A stretch of DNA of 64,000 nt from Clusia tigrina (taxonomy: Eukaryota; Arthropoda; Insecta; Diptera; Clusiidae), in contig OV050031.1 in NCBI GenBank assembly GCA_920105625.2, positions 227,092,194 to 227,156,193 of the forward strand. Reading direction: 5' to 3'. The position numbers were made by a program, and so were the translations under genes. Of this stretch, positions 55,954 through 64,000 are shown in pieces (the stretch's first letter is position 1; every line of letters starts with the position of its first letter). The notes under the pieces were generated by a model. It saw only the letters and a list, made by a program, of their open reading frames with translations. It did no database searches and had not been told where the DNA came from.

Positions 55954-56199
55954 GGTTGTGATCTTAAGTTTCAATCTACTTTAATTTCTCACCACTTCTT
56001 CTTGGTTGGATTAAATTGAGGAGATACAAAATCTTCATGCAGCACGGTATCGTTCATCTATTTGCAGAAAACTTCCATTGTACAAGCGAGAACACGTGTG
56101 GTCATGATGAATATAATTCTGTTAACCTGGCAGAGAAGGTCTTAACTAACTGTCATTATATCCTACTGGGCGGCCCTTTGCTCCCCCGCGTAGCCATAG

Positions 56200-56258
<59 letters not shown>

Positions 56259-57300
56259 ATATCCTTCAGTAAGATTCGTGAGAGTTCTTAAATCATTAAA
56301 AAAGGACTGTATTTATATTTTTCCAATACTTTTCTGTGTATTTATTTTTGCTTATCATAAAACTGTGCTCAGTGAACTATCGTTGAATAATTGTAATCCT
56401 TCAATTTTACAGCATTAAACCTTTTTAATATCAGTCGCATCTGAGCTACGAGTATGCGAAGCTTTCCTCTGCTGAGCAATTAACCCGGTGGTCCTGCCAT
56501 AGTTACTGCACTAACTCTACTCGTATGTTAAGTAGTTCCATTGGAAACAGTGAAACATAATTATTAAATAATCCACTCATAATTGACGAACTCGGCATCA
56601 TCAAACCACGCGAAGGTCCTTTAACAGAGTGGCAGAACACCATTGAAGATGAGTTCCAAAAAAAAAAGTGTCACATACAGGTGAAACTCAACATCAAACC
56701 GATGCATATGTAGGAGAGTTGTTGACCAACATAAAGCTCATTAGGGACTGTTACAATTCATTAACTGATGATGATGATGATGATGATAATGATGATTTGA
56801 GTTCTATTATTTAGAAACTTCGTATAATAACGAACAAACTCTTAAGAACAACTTTAAATTGTATGCATGTACAAGTGGGGTAGGATGGAAAACCGACGAA
56901 GAAGGATGGATACCTCCTTATTTGACTGGAAAGCACTCAGGCATTGAAGTCCATTGATACATACTTGCATATAAATTCGATCTCTAATGGAAATATATGC
57001 TTCAGTACTCCAGCAACCAGGCAATGTTATATTTGTGCTCTTCCAAGCATTTGGACCTGGAATTTCACATCACTTAACAGCATAGCTAGAATGAATCGCC
57101 ATCATGCAGGAAAAAGCTGGACCGAGAGAACATCAAAAGAACATCAGAACTACAATTTTGCCTGAAAATTACAAATAGTCTTTGAATCTTAAAAAGGGTC
57201 TAACACAGCGAGGGAAGTTATAAGAAAATGAGGGATTCTCTGGGCAAATTAGAAACTCTTCAAGGAAGGGAAAAATCATCCATGAGGATGAAGAGTTGTC
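55954..57300. other. AT-rich island sequence with TA and GAT microsatellites
   Basis: A TA run at 56204-56255 and GAT units at 56767-56789 stand out. Short frames (for example 56944-57165) have no recognisable domain. Confidence 0.45.
56204..56255. repeat. TA dinucleotide microsatellite, about 26 units
   Basis: Uninterrupted tata from the end of ggactata to tatgttatatcc. Confidence 0.97.
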
Positions 57301-57545
57301 TAGGTTAGGTTAGGTTGCGAAGGTGTGCGCGGATACGAAGTATCCACACTTCCACTTGGAGACATCTATATCCAATGTGACTGCCAAGAGGAGGCATACT
57401 CGTCCATACCCTCGATTTCCGTATACATTGGAAGAACCATCCCTATTAAACCATTTGGTTTTCCAGATGAAAGTGAGGAGATCCGATAAGTCCACCTTCG
57501 TTATCTCTGTCAAGCTTGTCAAGAAGCACGACCCCAAACATTAAA
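57301..57545 (-). mobile_element. R1/LOA-like retrotransposon 3' end with CCTAA-type tail (probable)
   Basis: On the minus strand LSDLLTFIWKTKWF (about 57455-57496) resembles the closing helix (LLRFIRASKWF) of the R1/LOA-like ORF2 in this window. About 150 bases further on, the minus strand ends in three CCTAA units (57301-57315, written ttagg on plus). The frame stays open through this tail region, which is unusual for the family. The RT and RNase H parts are absent, so the call rests on these two features. Confidence 0.6.
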
Positions 57546-60150
57546 GTCGTTTCAACTGCCATCTAAGAACATGATAACTGCTCCGACAAAATTAAGGATG
57601 GGAATTAAGAGCATTGTTGGAATATTATAATTAATATAACAATTAAATATAGTGTCGGAAAATGAATTTAGAAACTGAAGAACACCCCAAAAACTGAAGT
57701 ATGATACCAAAAATTATGGAAGAGTTCAATGGAGTGAACAATTATACGAACATAAATCGAATTATCAGAACTGCCGCTGACTATTTCGTTGTTTGGTATG
57801 CGCTGAAACAGCTGCAGAGAACTGTCATTCGCTTCATGAATGGAACATATTGGATTGCATTGTGCTGGAAGAGACGCCTTCTTGAGCGCAGCCACCGCGA
57901 TGCTGTTCGGCAAGGAGTAGCTGCGAAAGTCGGGCACCTCCGCGGCACGCCAGATTAGCCTGCTCTGCCAACGCAGTTGTATCGTTTTAACGCCGCCAAC
58001 AGTCGCCGTACATGCGCGTACACCGACCCACTTCGCTGAAGTGCGGCCGTTTGTTGCCATTGTTCTCCTGGCGAGAGCATGAATATTATTTTCATTTTCG
58101 TTATTAGTCTGAGTTATGAGCAGAGGCGGCAAACAACCCTCTGCCCTGCCATGCCCTACCCAGCCACTTCAGCACCGCAAATGATGCTCGAGTGCCTGGC
58201 CGCCTTTGTCGTTGGGCGTTGTGTGTTGTGTGTTTAATTTTCGCATTTCCGTGCATTTTCCTTTTTGATTGACGCTCGCTCCGCTGCCGCCGCTCGTCAG
58301 CGGACAAACAATTTATCTCGATGACACTTCAGCTGCGATACTCGATTCATTCCCTGCAATTCGCCAGCCAGCCAGCCAGCCAGTCAGTCAGCCTGGACGC
58401 ATAGACATACTCGTAAATTGAGTGCGTGAGTGCACGGCCGGGAGGGCGGTGGGACGGCTGGGCGGGGTGGTCTTACATAACGGTAACTTGTAGCAAGTAA
58501 CCACAATATTTTGCCACTTCTGGCTTTGTGTGCGAACACAAACAATTTCCCAAGTCTGTTTCTGTCAACCAGCGACGAAACGTGATGGAGAGCCCTCCAG
58601 GATAGCAGGCCCACAGCCCTACCATTGTGCCTCTGCATCTGTGTGGTCAATCAGGGCGTAGAACACACGGCAACGTATTTGAGACATGTCTCATTGTCGG
58701 ATTAATTGCATTTGACACCTTCAACGAAAGCACAGTTGTCGATGTTGCCATAAAACACTGCGAGAACTCTGCCACAGGAGTTTTCCGCACTCCTACAACT
58801 GCTCCGTGGAAATGCCCTGTGTGTGTGGTCCCATCAAAGGCTGCGACCGCCGCAAAACAACACATTCTGAAGCCAGCCGCCATTGATTCCCATGTACGAT
58901 GCATCACTTGCCCAAACGCGCACCGGAGCTCGAACGCGAACCCGAACCCAAACTGAGTGTTTTGATTTAAAGTGGCTCTGATCACTCACATACTCCACGC
59001 TCGCAGGTGAAATCTACCACTTCACCATCTACAGCAGCAACCACGGCGGATATCGGCGACGACTCTAATGTGCGTAAACAGCGCTTCCAAGCGAGCATTA
59101 CCTGCCGCTGCCGCTGGCACCGATGCTGCGACATAAGTGCCCGCTCAGCCTCAGCCGACAACTCGTATGCATATGATGTCCATATCTAGCCTGGTCTGTG
59201 CAGCCTTTGCACGTTTGCCGCTTGTGTCAATATTTTGCCAGTGTTGATCTCAAGAATATGATTACCTGGACACAAGTGCAGATCGCCCGTTCGCTTCACG
59301 GTGGCTTTGGCGTCCGAGGGACATGTCAACGCGGCCAAGTGCTGCAAAGTGCCGTGGCCATTGCCATAGGCTCTGTCACTAGCGCTACCTCTGTCGTCTT
59401 CGAGCGATCAATTAGGATGCCAGCGTTGGTTATGATTTCTCAAGTGCCTTCAAATTGAGATCAAAGAGACCGTCGGCACCTATTTACATGTGCGCTCAGG
59501 TAAGGCTCTGCCGAGCGAGCTGCCATTCGATTTTGCATGCCGCACATTGGCCGCTTGTGCATGTTTGCCGAGCTGTTCCTAAGCAGCGCAGAGGCCCCCG
59601 CCACATGCAAGGCTTCATTAAAAATACCACACCAACTGGACAATGGACATGAAGTTGGTAAACATGTTGCCTTCATTAGCACGGCAGCCTGCAATGCCGT
59701 CCTGTGTGTGATGGTTTCCAACTTGCCACGAAGTTACAACCGGATACTAACGGACTCAGAGTTGCGTGTCGAAGGCACATCAACGCGCCAAGTACCCACT
59801 GCGGGCCAAACTTCTAATGACTTCAACATACTCGTACACTTACCTCAGACCAACGCCAAATGCCCGGCCACCTCCAAATGACTGCATTTCGTTGTACATT
59901 AATTATTGACAAATTTTCTGCCAGTTAAAAATGACAGCAAGTGGCAGTAAAGAGCGGGAGCCGCAGAGTGGAGCTGGGCAGCAATCAAAGTCCCAAAGTT
60001 CATTAAAGTGGAAGCACTTTAGCCACACATGCTTGGCACAACTTTGTGCGCTGTCGCTGCAAGGACTGGCCTCGTTTCCACCAGGCACCGAATTTTCACA
60101 GCCGCTTTCAAAGGGAGCACCGTTGAAATTTGTTTCCGAGTTCCTCTTTT
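57546..60150. other. Unique block, no gene recognised
   Basis: CAGC units lie at 58366-58391. Plus-strand frames at 58627-58956 and 59537-59881 have many Ala, Thr and Pro and no named domain. Probably intronic or regulatory DNA. Confidence 0.45.
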
Positions 60151-60734
60151 CTGATTTGCACTTCACTAATTAACACCGTGAATTGCCGCCAGTCAAGAGA
60201 TTGTCGCAGCAAATTGTTCAAAGTCACGAGTACGAATACATCTATCGATGTTTGCAGTTTGGTCAAACTTGTCAACGTACCCTCCACCAAAGATGGCCCC
60301 CGCAAGTTTCACGAACCCACACTTGGAAGCATTGCGAGTTTAGGTATTTTTATGTTCGAATCTACTCCAGTTTCGCGCCGGGAAGTTTTCGACAGTGGAG
60401 ATAAAGCAGACTCTTCTTTAGAGGGGAGTAGATAATTGAAGTAGGATTGGCAGTGACCCCCCAAAGAGACCGACAGCGTTTGGTAACCCGAGAAAAGATA
60501 GTTCAGAATTTCGGGTCTCTGCACTGAATCCGCAGTTTTAAACAGTTCAATGTTCAAATGGGCTCACCAACGTTCGCATGGAAGTGAGATTTTTGTAGAT
60601 CTTTGAAATGTGAACCAAATCGCATACTTCTGTTTATTGGAGACACTCGTACCGAAACCCAAATGATGCAGTTTTGATTAAATGATTACTCGAACCAGGG
60701 CCGTGCGCACGGGGGGTTTTGGGTGTTGAATTGT
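60151..60734. other. Transition into an island, no gene recognised
   Basis: Short frames on both strands lack domains. The stretch ggccgtgcgcacggggggtt at 60701-60720 is GC-rich and palindromic (gtgcgcac) and lies at the edge of the retroelement. Confidence 0.4.
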
Positions 60735-61110
60735 AGCAGCCCATTCATTCAATAAGTGACTACTGTGCTCAGGAATTGAATCAGACCAGTCTGCGATGTT
60801 TGCATCAGGTCGTCATCTCCGAGAAAATGTTTGCCGAGGTGCCTTACTCTTGTTCGTGCAAGGGCCTGGCAACTGGCGATTAGATGCCCCATAGACTCAT
60901 CGTCTTCTAGGCAAAATCTACACAATTTGGTATCAGCGAGGCCAATTTTGTGCAGGTGCTCATTGCAGGGAAAGTGACCCGTCCACGCACCGCGCGGTAG
61001 CCTCAGTTGATTCCTTCTCAGTGCCAATTTAGCCTTTTCTGCGTTGAAACACAGGAACCTCTTTGAGTGTCTCAGACCCTCTAAGTTCACATTTTTTCGC
61101 TGCGTCGTTC
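60735..61110 (-). mobile_element. R1/LOA-like non-LTR retrotransposon C-terminal fragment
   Basis: A minus-strand frame of 113 codons (61090-60749) reads RHSKRFL, then LRLPRGAWTGHFPCNEHLHK, then CRFCLEDDESMGHLIASCQA (about 60850-60910), and ends GLIQFLSTV. This is the C-terminal Cys/His block after RNase H. The 3' end was not clearly found; ctacaattcaacacc just after the stop is a weak version of the 3' motif seen elsewhere. No other domain is left. Confidence 0.82.
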
Positions 61111-61798
61111 AGTTTCAGAAACCTGGACACTGTGGGGTTGGATTTTTTCACGCAAAGAATACTTCATTTAAGCCTTACAGGGATCTGAAGTAAAACTCAA
61201 TGCATCAGTGGTGTCATACTCTCTACAATTTGTGACTAGCGTCTCTGCCTGGAAATTTAATTTAGCACAATTATAATAACAGAAATAAGAGTCAACTGTG
61301 GACAGTGTGCTACAATCCCTCACAGTCTCTGAAATACAATTCCTTGAATTGCAGAACTCCTCACAGGCGTTTTGAATGGTTAATCAGTGGACCTGAGACA
61401 TTCAGATAGGTCCACACTTGGAACAAACGAAACTGGCGGTTCTAAAAGAGAACAAAAACACAAGCAGATTCAGCTGAAAAACATCATTAGTACCCTTGAA
61501 ACACTGCGCTATGCTCCTCAGTACCAAAGATACAAAATCACTTGCCAAAGATACAAAATAGACTTGAAATTGTTGTGCTTTGTTTCAAAATAATGCATTC
61601 AGTTGATGTCGTTATTTTTGCATTTTATTCTTAGTAACAATACAAATGCAAACTTGCTATTTGTTGATCCTTCTCCAGCTCGAACAACAGTGAACGCAGT
61701 TTGAAGATAATATTTTGAAATGATTCACATAGACACCATAGTTGGAATTGTCCTTTCCACCCTTATAACCAAACATATCCAAATGCCTATGCCATTCC
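61111..61798. other. AT-rich island sequence, no gene recognised
   Basis: The plus-strand frame 61387-61593 has no recognisable domain. A partial repeat gatacaaaatca/gatacaaaatag lies at 61525-61560. Confidence 0.4.
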
Positions 61799-62524
61799 GT
61801 GGGAACTCTGAAATGGCAGAATGATGAAATTCAATACAATAACCCAAGTAGCTGGAATCCCACACTATGCAGAGCCAGGAGGGAGATTAAAATTAAGCGT
61901 GGTGTTTGGGGGCTATATCACATATCGGGAATTCATTGTGGGTATATACGAACAATCATTAAAAACCAATATAAACATGTCGTGCGGATGGATGAAACTG
62001 CTCCAACTAGGAAGGTATTCGATACGATGTCCCAAGATGGGCGAAGCAGGAGGGGAAGACCACCACTGAGATGGAAAGATCAAGTCCAGGAGGACCTGTT
62101 TGGACGCGGGATTTCCAACTGGCATCAGCGTGCGCTTAGCAGAGACGACTGGAGAAGGCTAATTAAGCGGCATTGGCCCAATAGGGTTGTTCGTCAACTA
62201 AGAAGAAGAGGCTACACTGGAGCATACACTTCTTATCTGACCAAGTTTTCCCCAGTTAGGGACAAATTTTTGGAAGTTTTCAGTTCAGCGACTTTCACGG
62301 AAAACATTTCCAGCGATTTTTCGATCATCAAAAACTCATTTCAAAGTAAAATTCTTAAAAATTTTATGATAAATAAAATATTATTATGTAGAGCGCGGAA
62401 TTATCATTTCCTAAAAAAATTCAATCAAACTCGCAACCCCGTCGCTATAAAATCATCACACAAATATGATACAATTCATTATTTTATATTCACATTTTTT
62501 GAAGGCACAATTCCTGGTGCTTAA
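61799..62524 (+). mobile_element. RTE-like endonuclease-reverse transcriptase, C-terminal fragment
   Basis: A 241-codon frame. Residues about 59-125 read HVVRMDETAPTRKVF, then GRSRRGRPPLRWKDQVQEDL, then GISNWHQRALSRDDWRRLIK. This is the basic tail after the RT domain of RTE-type elements (often annotated as craniofacial development protein 2-like). Upstream there are only about 55 unrelated residues where the RT catalytic core should be, so the element is strongly 5'-truncated. Residues after about 140 look like read-through of unrelated AT-rich DNA, possibly the 3' region. The long frame is not a host gene. Confidence 0.85.
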
Positions 62525-63257
62525 CTGGCTATTCAATGTACTGCTCGAGCAGTGTACTGGGCTGTGGACCACACGAGTCCCCGGGAGTAGTTTTCAATAA
62601 AAGAAAATAGTTATTATATTATTTTATGAATAAAATACACCATTGCACAGACCACAATAGAGAGCTTAAGGAAATCAAGTACTGTTTCCAGGGTACTTCT
62701 GACTCACTGTATCTCGCCGCTTTTGAGATCATGCTGAAATCTGTATTTAAAACACGCGCGAGTAAGTTGACGCATTAGAAGAGTCTGCGAAGTTAGAAGA
62801 AAATTGGATATGACGTGGTTTCAGACAGTTGTTCGCTTTGACGTGAATCGAGAAGATGTCTTGATCTGCTTTGGTGGTTTCAGACGGTTCAGACGTCAAA
62901 GGGACGTGAATTGTACTGCTTTGTACTGTCTGCGTTGCTTACGAACGCTTTGGTGTTATAATGAACGTTGCCACCGGGCGGAATAAGCCTTATAGAGAGC
63001 AGGACAGTTGTGCGGAACAAGAATTCCGAAGCTGTGGGAAAATACACCACATCCTAAACGAGGATGCCAGTCATTGACACCATTACACCCCAACTAAACG
63101 TACCGACAGTACCATTAGAATCTAATGCGTCTCTTCGGCCTACCCCACGGGTAGCCGGAGAGCCGCCGAAGAAGGGCGCCTCCAAGCACTCAGGCATTGA
63201 TGCCCATTGTACCAACAAAGTACCATTATTGCGTAGCCCACTTAAACCTAAAATCAT
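62525..63257. other. AT-rich island sequence, no gene recognised
   Basis: Tandem-like short motifs gtttcagac and gttcagac occur near 62819-62893. The plus-strand frame 63064-63264 is Pro/Ser rich with no named family. No terminal repeats were found. Confidence 0.4.
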
Positions 63258-63356
63258 AAAATAAATATTGAAACTAAATTAAATAGATTTGTTTCTAAAT
63301 TTGAAATAAAATAAATATTTGAAGCAAATTAAATGGATCTTTTTTCCAAATTTTGA
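63258..63356. repeat. ~50-bp tandem duplication, AT-rich
   Basis: Two copies of aaataaaataaatattgaaa followed by aaattaaat and gttt/cttt begin near 63258 and 63305. They are about 80 percent identical. Confidence 0.75.
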
Positions 63357-64000
63357 ACGGATGTGTTTATGTCGATTATGTCGTGGGAACTAAACTGAAT
63401 TTATCAAAAAAAAAAAAAATGCATTATTATAACGACGTTTTATTGATATTAAAATCAACTTTCCCAACATATTTCTATAACATCATCATTTGAAGTATTG
63501 CAGATTAGTGAAACGCAAACACACCCCTATAAACAAATGCAGCTCGAGGCATAACTTTCAATACTGTGAATTGTTACTTCATTAATGTTGTGTTCGGGCT
63601 TTCCACCGCTTTCCAAAATGGCAGAGCACTGCATTCACCGGTGGAATTGATTACAAATGCGTTCATGTAATCGTCAGCTTTGGCGATTAAAAGGTGAAAT
63701 TGTAAAAATTGTGCCCGCACTTAAAGGCCCGGCTTTCATGCCAGCAAATTGTAGCTACATTGCTGCCATTGCCAAATGCGCGCACGCACAAACGCACCCA
63801 TGCTCGCACACACACACACGCACACATGCAGCGCACAGGCAGATGCAGATGCCAGCGATGCTCTTCGATTTGAGCGATGCTATGCTGTGCGATGCGGCTG
63901 GCTTTAATAATTCGCCCGAAATGTGAGTCAAGTCGGCCTTTGTGCTTGCGTGAGTGTGTGTGAGTGCGCACTCGTGTCTGTCTGATTATGAGTAACAAAC
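63357..64000. other. End of window: AT-rich then unique CA-rich DNA
   Basis: A run of A at 63407-63419 and CA-rich DNA at 63779-63835 are the only ordered features. Frames at the end translate the CA/GT runs. Confidence 0.4.

Noticed and set aside
57301..57315. A telomere or interstitial telomeric array (TTAGG units)
   Set aside because: Only three units, and they are in the place of a retroelement tail. Flies do not use TTAGG telomeres.
61799..62524. Possible host gene similar to craniofacial development protein 2
   Set aside because: The matching part is the basic tail of an RTE-type reverse transcriptase; such names come from transposon-derived annotation.
62640..63260. A possible LTR or leader region of an LTR retrotransposon
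   Set aside because: I found no matching second LTR, primer-binding site or gag/pol reading within the window.

Overview
The window looks like nuclear DNA of a higher (brachyceran) fly. Evidence is the dense CAA/CAG, CA/GT and AATTAA-rich unique sequence typical of large fly introns and intergenic DNA, plus relics of non-LTR retrotransposons of dipteran type with an RNase H domain (R1/LOA/I-like), Jockey-like and RTE-like. A tephritid or calyptrate fly is my guess from the style of the repeats; nothing here proves the species. I found no host protein-coding exon, rRNA, functional tRNA or CRISPR that I can defend. The open frames are short, or lie in low-complexity DNA, tandem repeats or transposon relics.

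The layout is a mosaic. Blocks of unique, GC-richer DNA with CAA/CAG and CA/GT runs (about 1.5-3.6, 5.7-7.5, 8.6-10.1, 14.1-17.5, 19.1-23.4, 26.4-27.9, 28.8-30.0, 33.7-36.0, 37.3-38.3, 39.1-40.7, 41.5-43.2, 47.9-50.0, 50.8-53.4, 57.6-60.1 and 63.5-64 kb) alternate with AT-richer islands that hold almost all transposon fragments and tandem arrays. The unique blocks resemble the cis-regulatory sequence of a long intron or intergenic interval.

Transposon relics: R1/LOA-like 3' halves lie at 5.5, 10.4-12.1 (minus), 23.5-24.1, 24.1-24.6 (minus), 25.8-26.4, 31.8-32.0 (minus), 36.7-37.3, 54.1-55.6 (minus, split), 57.3-57.5 (minus) and 60.7-61.1 kb (minus). An apurinic-endonuclease relic lies at 25.1 kb (minus), a Jockey-like RT tail with poly(A) at 54.8-55.3 kb, and an RTE-like C-terminus at 61.9-62.2 kb. 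Several are nested. Three short 5'-truncated 3'-tail insertions carry perfect 12-13 bp target-site duplications (two) or a near-certain one (one). Nine of the 3' untranslated regions share a short motif close to CACAATRGRYC, and their tails are different short tandem repeats (CTAC, CCTAA, ATTC, TCTA).

Other repeats: a tRNA-derived SINE family in three minus-strand copies (12.6, 33.1, 55.9 kb), a MITE-like element with 22-bp inverted ends (31.06-31.24 kb), a 37-unit 23-bp minisatellite (43.2-44.1 kb), a 39-bp array (40.75-41.35 kb), a seven-unit 22-bp array (30.8 kb), a 1.3-kb polypyrimidine array with a regular non-pyrimidine spacer (45.9-47.25 kb), and many two- to four-copy duplications. 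I see no operon-like or pathway-like gene system. What is worth a second look is the retroelement nesting, the shared 3' motif and the tandem arrays.
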